DNA from: a virus
DNA: 40,128 bases
IMG/VR virus record: IMGVR_UViG_3300021247_000226
Span: 1 to 40,128 of that record
Strand: one strand, 5' to 3'
The notes beneath the pieces are model-generated. The model was not told the DNA's origin. It searched no databases and saw only the letters and a list, made by a program, of their open reading frames with translations. The number at the start of each line of letters is the position of its first letter. Within the stretch, counting starts at the first letter, position 1. Positions 1 to 9,510 of the stretch are shown piece by piece. A program made the position numbers and the translations under genes.

Positions 1-209
1 CCGACAAAGATACCGAGCAACCAGCTATTGGTGCTATTGATCGTACAAAACTAGGATTACTCGAATCAACTGGCGTATCTGCACACTCACTCGGCTCAGT
101 TATTCAGAACTTTCAGACATGGGGTGTACCACTTGATGAAGTCACATTTGTTAAAGGATGGTTTGAACATACCGTTAAAGAGAAATCCAATGACATTGAA
201 AAGATCGCA
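1..209. repeat. Left copy of imperfect terminal repeat
   Basis: These bases match 39919-40128. The first ~79 bases are identical; the rest carries about 19 substitutions, mostly at third codon positions, plus a one-base indel. Both copies encode the same part of a TylF-like methyltransferase. This most simply means the sequence is circular or circularly permuted with strain variation at the join, which gives a unit length of about 39,918 bases. A tandem pair of paralogous genes would look similar. Confidence 0.85.
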
Positions 210-401
210 TTGCTGCGACTTGACGGGGATCTGTATAGTTCAACATACGAATGTATGAAGTATCTTTACCCGAAACTTTCAAAGGGTGGCGTACTTATCA
301 TTGACGATTATAACCTGACTGGGTGTGCTCGTGCTATTCATGAGTTCATCAACAAAAAGCAAATCAAAAGAATCCACAACATAGCATTCTACGTAAAGTA
401 A
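3..401 (+). CDS. TylF-like methyltransferase, 3' part (start at window end)
   Basis: Open reading frame entering from the left edge, 132 codons to a TAA stop. The residues LRLDGDLYSS, GGVLIIDDY and the start of the domain found at 39702 fit the TylF/macrocin O-methyltransferase family, SAM-dependent enzymes that methylate sugars. If the ends join, the whole protein is about 205 residues. The stop overlaps the next start by one base (TAATG), as in a translationally coupled operon. It sits among glycosyltransferases and probably modifies a virion or host surface glycan. The substrate is unknown. Confidence 0.7.
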   Translation, partial: DKDTEQPAIGAIDRTKLGLLESTGVSAHSLGSVIQNFQTWGVPLDEVTFVKGWFEHTVKEKSNDIEKIALLRLDGDLYSSTYECMKYLYPKLSKGGVLIIDDYNLTGCARAIHEFINKKQIKRIHNIAFYVK

Positions 402-1096
402 TGAAGATCGCAATAGTAACATATTCGGACGACAAGGAACGATACCGCAAAGGACAACAACGCCAACAAGAGTCATTGCAAGCCGTTGGATTCACTGGCG
501 ATTATTACCACTTTCATTCATTCGAGGAAATAGGAAGCCCAACGCACGAGCAAGTACCATACGCATTCAAGCCTTACGCTATTCAGAAAGTACGTGCAAT
601 GGGTTACGATATTGTATTGTGGATGGATTCTCCCGTTTACGCTACGAAACCGCTTAACGATCTATTCGCAGCGATTGAAGCGCGTAAGGTTTTGTTATTT
701 GATAACATCGGCTATTCGATAGGTGACTATACATCCGACGAATGTTTGAAGTTACTCGGAATGGGTCGCGAAGAATCATTTACGCATCCGATGATAATGG
801 CTTGTGTTATGGGGTTTGACTTTCGAACGGTGAAAGCTAATGCGTTCTTCAACTCATATTTCGATGCGACACAAATCAAAGGCGCGTATGAAGGTGACTG
901 GTTCAATTACGACAACCAAGTATCAACCGATAAGCGCGTACATGGTCACCGTCATGATCAATCGGTAGCATCAATCGTAGCGGTCAAAATGAATATCAGC
1001 CCTATCATTCCGCATCATTCATTCCTTGCCTACTTCGGTAACGCTGGACATTTGCCACACGCGGAATCGGTTTGTTTAATTTCAGCAGGATTCTAA
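401..1096 (+). CDS. Putative GT-A-like glycosyltransferase
   Basis: 231 residues, ATG overlapping the upstream stop by one base. The order of features (N-terminal MKIAIVTYSDD, then a WMDSPVY segment in the place of a metal-binding acidic motif, then HRHDQSVAS) resembles nucleotide-sugar transferases with a GT-A fold that phages use to glycosylate surface structures. No family is certain from reading alone. It follows a methyltransferase and precedes a clearer GT2-type enzyme, which supports a role in the same glycan pathway. Confidence 0.55.
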   Translation: MKIAIVTYSDDKERYRKGQQRQQESLQAVGFTGDYYHFHSFEEIGSPTHEQVPYAFKPYAIQKVRAMGYDIVLWMDSPVYATKPLNDLFAAIEARKVLLFDNIGYSIGDYTSDECLKLLGMGREESFTHPMIMACVMGFDFRTVKANAFFNSYFDATQIKGAYEGDWFNYDNQVSTDKRVHGHRHDQSVASIVAVKMNISPIIPHHSFLAYFGNAGHLPHAESVCLISAGF

Positions 1097-1098
1097 CC

Positions 1099-1680
1099 AT
1101 GGTACAACTATCTATCCTCATTCGTTCGCTCGAAAATCGTCAGCAGAAGTTAGATCATCTATTGAGGTCGTTGTACATCCAAATCCTTGCACTCGAACCT
1201 AACAAGGCTGCACAGGTCGAAATACTCACAGACATTGATAATAAAGAGATAACGTCAGGGGCAAAGGCAAATAGGTTACTCGATAGAGCGCGTGGCAAAT
1301 ACGTGTGTTTTATTGACGATGACGACCATATCTATCCGCATTACGTTGAACTGATCTTACAAGGTTGTGCATCCGATGCCGATTGTATTGCAACGTCTGG
1401 ACACTATTCGAAAGACGGAAGCGCGAAACAACTATGGAAACTATCGAAAGACTATCACGACCACGATGCATTCGACGGTGAGCAGATTGTTCTATTCCGT
1501 AGAGCAAACCACCTGACACCGATTAAACGAGAATACGCAATTAAAGCGCGATTCCCTGACCTGAGTAAAGCGGAGGATAAGGAATATTCGCACCGCGTGA
1601 ATCAATATTTGAAAACCGAATACAAAATCGACAAACCAATCTATCACTACGATTATTCATCAGCAAATAAAGAATACTAA
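1099..1680 (+). CDS. GT2-type glycosyltransferase
   Basis: 193 residues from the ATG two bases after the previous stop. A longer frame from a TTG at 1072 overlaps the neighbour and is less likely. The N-terminus (LSILIRSLENRQ) matches a GT2 first strand, and CFIDDDDHIYPHY carries the aspartate-rich metal and nucleotide-sugar binding motif. The enzyme would transfer a sugar from an NDP-sugar. It is shorter than full GT2 enzymes, as is usual in phages. Confidence 0.75.
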   Translation: MVQLSILIRSLENRQQKLDHLLRSLYIQILALEPNKAAQVEILTDIDNKEITSGAKANRLLDRARGKYVCFIDDDDHIYPHYVELILQGCASDADCIATSGHYSKDGSAKQLWKLSKDYHDHDAFDGEQIVLFRRANHLTPIKREYAIKARFPDLSKAEDKEYSHRVNQYLKTEYKIDKPIYHYDYSSANKEY

Positions 1681-1681
1681 C

Positions 1682-1996
1682 ATGATCAACATTATTCTCA
1701 TTCCACTTGCTATCGGTCTGTTATTTGCAGAATTTAGTGGTATTCCTCAATCTTTTGCACGATGGTTAGCATCAAAAGGAATCGGTAAAGCAAACCACAA
1801 CGGATTCACTTTCACCAAGAAAATTCCGTACAAACTGAAACCATTCGGATGCGGTCTTTGTCTTACTTTTTGGCTGGCATTGTTTCTTAACGTATATTCG
1901 TGTAACTTTACATTCATCGAATCCGTTGGATTTGCTTGTATGTCATCGTGTATTGCTTACCTAATCATTACCCTACGTGACCGCATTAACCGATAA
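1682..1996 (+). CDS. Small membrane protein with CGLC motif
   Basis: 104 residues. Hydrophobic stretches near residues 2-18 and 57-97 suggest two or three membrane spans, with a PFGCGLCLTFW motif in the middle that recalls small phage DUF1360-like membrane proteins. Its place just before the terminase genes does not define a role. A holin-like or membrane-anchoring function is possible but unproven. Confidence 0.6.
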   Translation: MINIILIPLAIGLLFAEFSGIPQSFARWLASKGIGKANHNGFTFTKKIPYKLKPFGCGLCLTFWLALFLNVYSCNFTFIESVGFACMSSCIAYLIITLRDRINR

Positions 1997-2207
1997 CGAC
2001 TACGAAGAATTAAGACCATATATTCCGATCATTCGCAAATATCGCGAGATCGGTACATGGGTGTCAACGGCTGGTCATGAAGTAATGGCACGAGTCGAAC
2101 AACGAATCACGGGCGATATTAGCAACCTCAGATGTTCTGACTGTATCGCTCGATTGTACTCAATTATGAACGAATACCTAGATCAATACGAAAATGGCAA
2201 AAGATAA
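1977..2207 (+). CDS. Hypothetical small protein
   Basis: 76 residues from a GTG start that overlaps the end of the previous gene by 20 bases. Its own end overlaps the small terminase start by 14 bases. The sequence is largely helical with a CSDC pair near the C-terminus. The tight overlaps on both sides argue that it is translated as part of the packaging operon. Function not recognised. Confidence 0.6.
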   Translation: MTALTDNDYEELRPYIPIIRKYREIGTWVSTAGHEVMARVEQRITGDISNLRCSDCIARLYSIMNEYLDQYENGKR

Positions 2208-2661
2208 CGACATTCCAGAAGGATTAGAGGGACGGGACAATTTAGGCAGATTCGTAGCTGGTAATAAATGGGCAACTCTTAAGGGTGTGTTTCAATCAGA
2301 AGAACAACTGCAAGAGGCTATAGGTGAATACTTTGAATCGTCTAAACAGAAAAACGGAATATACAAACCTACCCTCACTGGATTGGTATTTCATTGCGGT
2401 TTTAAGTCATTGCAGAGTTTCTATGACTACGAAAAGGACGAGCGGTATTCTTATACCGTAAAAAGAGCGCGTCTATTTGTTCAATCATGCTACGAGGCAA
2501 ACCTTTACGGATTCGCTTGGGGCGGTGCTGCATTTGCATTGAAGAACATCGGTAAGGGCGATTGGAATGATGAGGTTATTCAGCAACAAAACCAAACAAT
2601 CACCACGGTTAATCCTATCGTAAAAGACTCAGGAACGCCACTAGGTGACAAGGAAGACTAA
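2194..2661 (+). CDS. terS: Terminase small subunit
   Basis: 155 residues. GRDNLGRFVAGN at the N-terminus, a helical DNA-binding middle and the C-terminal LKNIGKGDWNDE are typical of small terminase proteins of Bacteroidetes phages. It would bind the packaging site and load the large subunit. The stop overlaps the ATG of the large subunit by one base. Assignment rests on motif feel plus the neighbour. Confidence 0.75.
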   Translation: MAKDNDIPEGLEGRDNLGRFVAGNKWATLKGVFQSEEQLQEAIGEYFESSKQKNGIYKPTLTGLVFHCGFKSLQSFYDYEKDERYSYTVKRARLFVQSCYEANLYGFAWGGAAFALKNIGKGDWNDEVIQQQNQTITTVNPIVKDSGTPLGDKED

Positions 2662-3833
2662 TGTTTGACACGACCGTAGTCTATCAATCCTGTTGGGAAT
2701 CAAAGGCTGACATCGTTGTTCAGCAAGGTGGAACATGGAGCGGTAAGACATATGGAATCATGCAGGCGTTATTCAGTTACGCCATTTCAAATAACTACAT
2801 CATCACTGTAGTAGGTCAGGATATACCGAACTTGAAGCGTGGTGCATTGCGTGACGCTCAAACGATTGTATCTACCAGTCCTATACTACAATCGCTCATA
2901 TCGTCTTATAACGCATCAGATCGTATTTATAAGTTCCATTCGGGAACTGTTATCGAGTTTGTGTCGTACGATACCGAACAGAACGCACGTAACGGTAAGC
3001 GCGACATCCTATTCATAAACGAAGCGAACGGATTACCGTGGAATATTGCCGAACAACTCATCAACCGTACACGCGTTAGATCGTTCTTGGATTATAACCC
3101 GTCCGCTCCATTTTGGGCGCATGAGAAACTAATTCACCCGAAAATGTTCGGTAATAAGACCGTTCAGTTCGTTCGGTCATGGCACGTACACAATACATTC
3201 TTAACCGCTGATCAGCACGAACATATTGAGAAGCGATCGAAAGAGGATCCTGAGTGGGGCAGAGTTTACGGGCGTGGCAACACGGGAAAGATCGAAGGAC
3301 TGATATTCAGAAATTGGGGAGTTATCGAATCCATACCTCCACAGGCATCACGCGTTGCAGTCGGCATGGACTTTGGTTATACAAACGACCCGACCGCTAT
3401 TGTTGACGTTTACAAGATGGACAATGAGTTATTTGTCGATCTAATCTGCTACGAAACAGACCTCACTAATCCAAAGATAGCCGAGCGATTGAAAGCGTTG
3501 AACATTACTAACAATGTTGTAGCGGATAGTGCCGAACCTAAAAGTATCGCAGAGATTCGTTCTGAGGGCGTTTGGATTGATCCAGCGCAAAAAGGTAAGG
3601 ATAGTATCGTTAACTCAATAGATGTCCTTAAACGCTACCGTATTAACGTTACGAGCCGCTCACAGGCATTGATAGCTGAGATGAACTCATACAAGTGGAA
3701 AGAGGATAGGCTGACTGGGTTGAAACTACAAGAGCCTGCCGACCGCCAACGTGACCACGCAATAGATGCACTTCGATATGTAGCACTCAACAAGCTATCG
3801 AACCTCAACACGTCTTACTCTATCCGAGCCTAA
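2661..3833 (+). CDS. terL: Terminase large subunit
   Basis: 390 residues. The N-terminal ATPase has Walker A GGTWSGKT at residues 23-30 and a Walker B-like ILFINEAN near residue 116. The C-terminal RNase H-like nuclease shows GMDFGYTNDPTA near residue 233, VVADSAEP, and HAIDALRY near residue 366, giving the expected acidic residues. It drives DNA into the prohead and cuts it. It is slightly short for the family but complete. The packaging strategy cannot be read from the sequence. Confidence 0.95.
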   Translation: MFDTTVVYQSCWESKADIVVQQGGTWSGKTYGIMQALFSYAISNNYIITVVGQDIPNLKRGALRDAQTIVSTSPILQSLISSYNASDRIYKFHSGTVIEFVSYDTEQNARNGKRDILFINEANGLPWNIAEQLINRTRVRSFLDYNPSAPFWAHEKLIHPKMFGNKTVQFVRSWHVHNTFLTADQHEHIEKRSKEDPEWGRVYGRGNTGKIEGLIFRNWGVIESIPPQASRVAVGMDFGYTNDPTAIVDVYKMDNELFVDLICYETDLTNPKIAERLKALNITNNVVADSAEPKSIAEIRSEGVWIDPAQKGKDSIVNSIDVLKRYRINVTSRSQALIAEMNSYKWKEDRLTGLKLQEPADRQRDHAIDALRYVALNKLSNLNTSYSIRA

Positions 3834-3862
3834 ACATTACGCCCTTCCTCTCACTTGATTGT
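3831..3862 (+). promoter_or_regulatory. Candidate late promoter, copy 1
   Basis: TAAACATT (3831-3838), 13 bases, CACTT (3852-3856), 6 bases, ATG of the tail chaperone at 3863. The same two boxes with nearly the same spacing precede three other structural genes. If it is a promoter, the transcript would start very near the ATG. Confidence 0.5.
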
Positions 3863-4531
3863 ATGAGATGGAACGAAGTAAAGGTATCGCAATTACCTGA
3901 AATTCAGAAGCTAATTGAATACACGCCTACCGATCTAGTCGAACTACTAGACCGTGACATTGCGCTATTGTCAATTATTACTGGCAAATCCGAGGACTAT
4001 TTCAACGCGATGAAGTCGGATGCGTTCAATGTTATTCGCATTGAGTTGTACGAATTCATTAAGACTCAGCCAACCACAGAGTTCAGGCCTGAGTTCAAGA
4101 TAGGCGGGCGAAAGTTCACGACATGGATTGACCCGAAAGAAGTAACGACCGATCAACTTGCTGACATTCATCTGTTAAAGATTGATGGCAAGAACTACTA
4201 CTCTAAATTACCTCAGATTCTTGCGGTGTTTGCCAAAGAGAAACGCGGTCTAAAGTTTTGGGTTAAGCCGTTGACATTCTCTCAGAAGGTTGAACTGTTC
4301 AAATCGTTGCCCGCTGATACGGCTAACTCGATCAGTCTTTTTTTTTGCACGGTCTCGCCGAAATTAGAAACGGCTATAAAAAGCTATTTGGACTCAGCGA
4401 TAGAAAGCAAAGTGAACAATCTGATGAGCGTTTTGAAAAGTCTACAGCGTGGTCAAAGTGGGGATGGCTCGAAACAATCTACCAACTCACCAACGGGGAC
4501 AAATCGAAGGAAGCGGAATACTTCCAAATGA
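3863..4531 (+). CDS. Tail assembly chaperone, short (0-frame) product
   Basis: 222 residues if no frameshift happens. Residues 1-160 look like a folded chaperone domain. After the T9 run at 4338-4346 the 0-frame continues as a polar, low-complexity tail ending in basic residues. This fits gpG of siphophages, the unshifted product that coats the tape measure protein during tail assembly. It directly follows the terminase genes and lies behind a candidate late promoter. Confidence 0.65.
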   Translation: MRWNEVKVSQLPEIQKLIEYTPTDLVELLDRDIALLSIITGKSEDYFNAMKSDAFNVIRIELYEFIKTQPTTEFRPEFKIGGRKFTTWIDPKEVTTDQLADIHLLKIDGKNYYSKLPQILAVFAKEKRGLKFWVKPLTFSQKVELFKSLPADTANSISLFFCTVSPKLETAIKSYLDSAIESKVNNLMSVLKSLQRGQSGDGSKQSTNSPTGTNRRKRNTSK

Positions 4532-4629
4532 CCGTTATCGAGTTTTACAACAGACTCGCCATGATTCGGGACATTCAGGATGAACACAAAGAACGCATGA
4601 AGCAACTAGAGAATGCCAACAGAAAATAA
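3863..4629 (+). CDS. Tail assembly chaperone, frameshifted (gpGT-like) product
   Basis: A -1 slip on the T9 run (T TTT TTT, followed by G) joins codons 1-161 to a second frame ending at 4629, giving about 255 residues. The second frame (LHGLAEIRNGY, WLETIYQLTNGD, VIEFYNRLAMIRD) looks like genuine chaperone C-terminus, more so than the 0-frame tail. Its end overlaps the next gene by 17 bases. A missing T in the homopolymer, or natural fusion in relatives, would give the same protein, so programmed slippage is likely but not proven. Confidence 0.6.
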
Positions 4630-5197
4630 AACTATAGAGAATTTTTTGCAAGAATGGGCTCAATCTGTTACGGACATGATTCGGGAGAATCTTGAAAGTA
4701 AAGGTGAATACTATCGAAGAAGTACATTGGCTCAAGAAATTATTGCCCTTCCTGTAGAATCTACTAACGATGGTTACAGATTAGTTATTACTATGCCCGA
4801 TTATGGGCAATTTATTGATAAAGGAGTCAGAGGCAATAAAACGTCATTTGCAGCACCTCAAAGCGAATATGAGTTTAGGAATAAGATGCCTCCTGTTGAT
4901 TCGATAGTTTTATGGATTAAGAAAAGAGGTGACATAAATGTTGCATTATCGACAAAGAAAAAAGAGAAACTAAAGAGTCTTAAAACTAGACAAATAAAAA
5001 AAGCGTTTAAACAAAGATCATTTGATTATCAAGTTAGGCAAGTTGCTTTTGCAATTGCAAAAGGAGTACAACAAAAAGGAATAAGAGCAACACATTTCTA
5101 TTCCGAGATAGTCAACGACGATCTGTTGAATGAGTTATCGGCATCGCTTGGTTCAAAGTATGGTGAAATGTTTGAAGCAGAAATAGTATCATTATGA
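4613..5197 (+). CDS. Tail completion / HK97 gp10-like protein
   Basis: 194 residues. YGQFIDKGVRGNKT and a helical C-terminus after FYSEIVNDDLLN are typical of HK97 gp10-like tail completion proteins in Bacteroidetes phages. The family links the tail to the head-completion ring. The gene is AT-rich with many AGA and ATA codons compared with its neighbours, suggesting replacement by recombination. The end overlaps the next ATG (ATGA). Confidence 0.7.
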   Translation: MPTENKTIENFLQEWAQSVTDMIRENLESKGEYYRRSTLAQEIIALPVESTNDGYRLVITMPDYGQFIDKGVRGNKTSFAAPQSEYEFRNKMPPVDSIVLWIKKRGDINVALSTKKKEKLKSLKTRQIKKAFKQRSFDYQVRQVAFAIAKGVQQKGIRATHFYSEIVNDDLLNELSASLGSKYGEMFEAEIVSL

Positions 5198-6435
5198 GTA
5201 TCACGATAAGACAACAGCCTGCACTATGGGCACCGATATACAACCCGATGAGATTCATATTGGACTCAACCAATACGACTCAGCCTAATTTCAAGTACAT
5301 TGCAGACGTATATGTTAGCGGTGTAACGGATAGCGTTCGACTAACGATTGATGCGGATCCTAACTACGCTCAGGCTGACATCGACATTCACCGAATCGTT
5401 GAGTCTTATGTTAGTTCATCGCCAGCATATAAATCGCTGAGTGGATTTCAAAAGGCATCGAATAGTGCAATAGCATATGAGGTGAAGTTTGGAGAGCAGT
5501 ACGGAACAACGGGGTCAGTAGTCAACTATCCCGATCTAACTGTGACGGGTACGAAGTTTGCATTCAATGGCGCATATATGCCTTTAGATTGGCTCGACTT
5601 TGACGGGGCGGATGTTGCCTTAGAAGATACTGGACAGATATTTTCAGACAAGGAAGGTAATAGGCTCACGACGATGATCGGTAATGAGGAAAGTTACATC
5701 CACTATATTACCAATACAAGCGGAACGGTTTACTTTGCTGAGATAAAAACGTATGATGCAAATGGCGGGTTGATTCAGACGGCTAAGATTGAAAACGACT
5801 ACCAAGATGTAGGCGCATACGATCAGCGTAGAATGGTGTTCTATGCGGGCGTTCGTGGATTAAATGCAGCACCATTATACTCAGGCACTCAGCCCGTAAT
5901 TGATTCAAACGTTTATTCGTACACGGTTGCTCTGACCAACTGGATAGGCGTTAATCAATTGTTCGGAGGCTTACCGATTACATACGTTCTCAATAACGAT
6001 TGTAATGCAGGTCGTTCACCATTGACGCTACATTGGAAAAACACCAAAGGCGGATTTGACTCGTATCAATTCACGATGATTAACCGATATAAGACCGAAA
6101 CAAAGCGCACGACCTATGAGAAGCGAATTGGGACTATGGCGAATAACTCATGGTCATACAACCACTATGACGCTGGACGGAAGGTAATTGATACGAAAGT
6201 TCAAGCCCGTTACGAGTTGCAGTCTGATTGGGTATCAATGGAAGATCAGTACTTAATCAGTCAGTTGATCGAATCGCCTGAGGTATATTATGACGATGGC
6301 AGCGATTTCATTGCGGTTGTAGTTGTATCGCCTACAGAATCGCAAGTTAAATTTAATTTTCTTGGAGATAACGAATTGAACACGGTTAAGATTGTGGTTG
6401 AGTTGTCTATGGATTTCTGGAAACAACGCGGATGA
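5194..6435 (+). CDS. Tail structural protein (distal tail/baseplate-like)
   Basis: 413 residues, mostly beta-strand in character, no signal peptide. It sits between the tail completion gene and a 916-residue tail protein, overlapping both by four bases. In Bacteroidetes phages proteins of this size and place form the distal tail or baseplate. The N-terminal ITIRQQPALWAPIYNPM and the DSV-type strands are consistent, but no catalytic motif is visible. Confidence 0.55.
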   Translation: MSITIRQQPALWAPIYNPMRFILDSTNTTQPNFKYIADVYVSGVTDSVRLTIDADPNYAQADIDIHRIVESYVSSSPAYKSLSGFQKASNSAIAYEVKFGEQYGTTGSVVNYPDLTVTGTKFAFNGAYMPLDWLDFDGADVALEDTGQIFSDKEGNRLTTMIGNEESYIHYITNTSGTVYFAEIKTYDANGGLIQTAKIENDYQDVGAYDQRRMVFYAGVRGLNAAPLYSGTQPVIDSNVYSYTVALTNWIGVNQLFGGLPITYVLNNDCNAGRSPLTLHWKNTKGGFDSYQFTMINRYKTETKRTTYEKRIGTMANNSWSYNHYDAGRKVIDTKVQARYELQSDWVSMEDQYLISQLIESPEVYYDDGSDFIAVVVVSPTESQVKFNFLGDNELNTVKIVVELSMDFWKQRG

Positions 6436-9182
6436 GAAGGACGGAACTGATTATTAACGGTACAAGCATTGACGTTGAGAATGACGTATCTATGCCATTG
6501 ACCTATGCGATTAGTGACATCAAGAATCCTGATCAGCGCGTAGGTTCGCATTCGAAGACAGTTGAACTACCTGCAACGCCTTCGGTGAATAAGTTGTTCA
6601 ATCACATATTTGAGGTCAACTACGATATTCAGAACACATCACAAACGAATTTCAACCCTGACTTCAATCCGAATCTTAAAGCATCGGTAGTAGTTAAGGT
6701 TGACACTATCGAGCAGTTCAGAGGGTATATGCGATTGCGTTCTATTATTCGCGACCGTCAAAACCTAGACAAGATAAAATACAAGGTTGAGTTATTCGGT
6801 GAGTTGGCAAATATCATTCAGTTAATGGGTGATGCAAAGTTGACCGATCTGGGATTTGAATCATTCGATCATACTTACGATAGAACAAATCAGCAAGCCT
6901 CATGGACGGTAGCATCTGATAATGGATACTACTACCCAATGATTCAGTATGGTAATAATGACGGGGTTAATTGGCGTGTAGAGGACTTTTACCCAGCTAT
7001 CTACGCTAAGCAGTATTGGGATAAGATATTCGAGTACATAGGATGTAGTTATTCGGGGTCGTTCTGTAACAATGCGCCATTCACTAATCTAGTCATTCCG
7101 TTTAGTGGCGAATCATTTAAGCTATCACAAACTCAGGTAGAAGATCGTCAGTTCAGAGCAAAGACATCAGCACAATATGATGTACTTGGATCGACAAACT
7201 TCTATTCGACATTTACCAACCCGTTCGTTTTTGATAACGAAACAAGCGATCCAGACAATCAATACAATCCAGCAACAGGAGAGTTCACATGTGTAGATGC
7301 TGGTTTCTATGAGTTCGTTGTTAGTGGCTCGTTTGTTTATAGTGCCGTTGGTGCGAATGTGGTAAGTACAGGCGCATATCCTAGCATGATGCTGCACTTC
7401 TACCGTCAACGTGGATCGACTACAACATTTCTAAATGGTACGAATATCAGTGGGGCGCAGGTGTTGACATTGTTATCAGGCAATAGTACACCAACGACTA
7501 CATTCACATATTCATCTGACACTCACGAATTACAAGTTGGAGATATTGTTTACGCTAAACTATACGGTAATTATTTAGGAACATTCATAAGCGGTGCAGC
7601 TAATTTGCAGTTTTCTTTGTCCGCTGGCACGCTATTCTACAACACCGTCAATAACGCTTCAATCGTCGAGGGCAACACGTTGCAATTAAATCAAGCTATT
7701 CCCGAGGATGTTAGAATGGCTGATTTCTTTCTGTCAATCGTGAAGGAATTTAATTTGATGGTTGAGCCTGTTCGATCTGAGCCGAATTCCTATATCATCG
7801 AAACGGCTGATACTTTCTATTCGGGCGGTGTCACTCGTAACTGGTCGGAAAAGTTAGACGTATCACAATCGGTTGAGATTATGCCAATGGGTGCGCTTGA
7901 TGCGAGGCGTTACGTTTTGAAGCGTACAGATTCGGACGATTACTTCAACAAAGCATATCGGGAAGAATGGGGCGAAACGTACGGAATGAAAAAGTACGAT
8001 GTCAACAACGACTTTCTGAAAAACGTCAACGAGTTTGAGTCGATATTTACTGATACGCCAATAGTAGGACGTAATTCGGATGATCGTATCTATCCTGAGA
8101 TTTACACCATAGATTCAAGCGGTAACCCAAAACCAACGGCATCAGGTCTGAGAATGTTGTATGCAGGTGGTGCGATTACTACGGCTTATGCGTGGAATTA
8201 CGTCACAAGCGGAGGTACTTATTCCGAAACGACCTATCCATACGCGGGACATCTAAATAACCCAACTTCGCCTACGTTTGATCTGTCATTCGCTACACCT
8301 CGACGTGTATATTACAACGCTCAGAACTACACGGATGCGAACCTATGGAATACGTATCACTCAAAATACATCACAGAGATAACAGATAAGAATAGCAAGA
8401 TTCTCACCGCTTCGTTTTATCTGAAACCGTTGGATATTTTGTTATTGTCATTCCGCGATGTGATTTACTTAGACGTGGCAGGCATTAGTGGATATTATCG
8501 TTTGCAGCGTGTAATGGATTACGACCCAACAAAGGAAGGTGTAACTAAGTGCGAATTGCTTCGTATTGTCGCTGCTTCTGAATTCGCTGGTTCAATGTAT
8601 TCTGTCGCTAACTGGGCAGGGTCAACAGTATCGTTAACAAATACCGTCGTATCTCGTCCTCGAACTGTTGAAGGCGTATCAATCGGCGTGGGTCGTGACA
8701 TTCTAGCAACTGAGCGCAATAGTGGCTCAATCGTTGGCGGTGAATCGAATCGCTTGGGTGTTGGTGCTGAAAGGATTACAATTCTAGGCTCATCAGGCGT
8801 TACGGTATTTCCAGAAGTAACTGGCGCAACTGTTATCAACTCAGACGATGTAACTGTTACTGAAGATGGTGAAATTTGGATTGACGGCAATAAGTATGTA
8901 GGCGGGTCAAGTCAGATTCACACGGTAACAACGAGCCAAACGATTACAGGCGCGGGAACTTACTACTGTAGCGGATTGCTGACATTGACGCTAAGTACAT
9001 CGGTGCTAACTGTTAATGACCGCATTCAGGTGTTCAATATGAATAGTAGCACGGTAACAGTTGCAGGTGGAGGGGTGAACATTGTCTATGCAAATAATAA
9101 TAGCGTAGCCTCATTTAGTATGAATCATAAATACGAATCTCTCACTTTAACATGGACGGGTTCAAATTATATCATTACATAA
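6432..9182 (+). CDS. Large tail/baseplate protein with C-terminal fibre domain
   Basis: 916 residues. The first ~200 residues (ELIINGTSIDVE, GSHSKTVELPAT, KYKVELFGELANI) match the hub-like tail protein family of Bacteroidetes phages. Around residues 750-830 there are short repeating G-V-T-V type strands that suggest a beta-helix or trimeric shaft. The last ~90 residues look like a beta-sandwich tip that could bind a receptor. This is probably the baseplate hub and receptor-binding protein in one chain. Confidence 0.65.
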   Translation: MRRTELIINGTSIDVENDVSMPLTYAISDIKNPDQRVGSHSKTVELPATPSVNKLFNHIFEVNYDIQNTSQTNFNPDFNPNLKASVVVKVDTIEQFRGYMRLRSIIRDRQNLDKIKYKVELFGELANIIQLMGDAKLTDLGFESFDHTYDRTNQQASWTVASDNGYYYPMIQYGNNDGVNWRVEDFYPAIYAKQYWDKIFEYIGCSYSGSFCNNAPFTNLVIPFSGESFKLSQTQVEDRQFRAKTSAQYDVLGSTNFYSTFTNPFVFDNETSDPDNQYNPATGEFTCVDAGFYEFVVSGSFVYSAVGANVVSTGAYPSMMLHFYRQRGSTTTFLNGTNISGAQVLTLLSGNSTPTTTFTYSSDTHELQVGDIVYAKLYGNYLGTFISGAANLQFSLSAGTLFYNTVNNASIVEGNTLQLNQAIPEDVRMADFFLSIVKEFNLMVEPVRSEPNSYIIETADTFYSGGVTRNWSEKLDVSQSVEIMPMGALDARRYVLKRTDSDDYFNKAYREEWGETYGMKKYDVNNDFLKNVNEFESIFTDTPIVGRNSDDRIYPEIYTIDSSGNPKPTASGLRMLYAGGAITTAYAWNYVTSGGTYSETTYPYAGHLNNPTSPTFDLSFATPRRVYYNAQNYTDANLWNTYHSKYITEITDKNSKILTASFYLKPLDILLLSFRDVIYLDVAGISGYYRLQRVMDYDPTKEGVTKCELLRIVAASEFAGSMYSVANWAGSTVSLTNTVVSRPRTVEGVSIGVGRDILATERNSGSIVGGESNRLGVGAERITILGSSGVTVFPEVTGATVINSDDVTVTEDGEIWIDGNKYVGGSSQIHTVTTSQTITGAGTYYCSGLLTLTLSTSVLTVNDRIQVFNMNSSTVTVAGGGVNIVYANNNSVASFSMNHKYESLTLTWTGSNYIIT

Positions 9183-9183
9183 T

Positions 9184-9507
9184 ATGACATATTTAACATC
9201 ATTAGGTGGAGGGGGTGGAGGTACTACGATCTATACGATTACGGCATCCTCTACATTTACATTTGTTTCAGAAGACGATTTTGTGGTTAATACCATTTCA
9301 AACGGAAGTCTGACCAATAGTAACTTTCTGTCATTTAGTGTAATAAATTCAAACACATCAGGAGCGTCATTTGATGACTTTACAATTAGCGGAATTACCT
9401 TTAACATTGAAAATATAGTTGATAGCACTTCATTCGATATTCGTGCTTCATCAACAAGTAACGCAACGGGAACATTCACCATTACTTACAAAGTATTATA
9501 CTCATAA
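9184..9507 (+). CDS. Small beta-rich tail-associated protein
   Basis: 107 residues starting MTYLTSLGGGGGG: a glycine run followed by alternating hydrophobic/polar strands. It begins one base after the previous stop and ends three bases before the next ATG. The composition (Ser, Thr, Asn, Gly) is that of a fibre or tip accessory protein. No recognised family. Confidence 0.6.
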   Translation: MTYLTSLGGGGGGTTIYTITASSTFTFVSEDDFVVNTISNGSLTNSNFLSFSVINSNTSGASFDDFTISGITFNIENIVDSTSFDIRASSTSNATGTFTITYKVLYS

Positions 9508-9510
9508 CAC

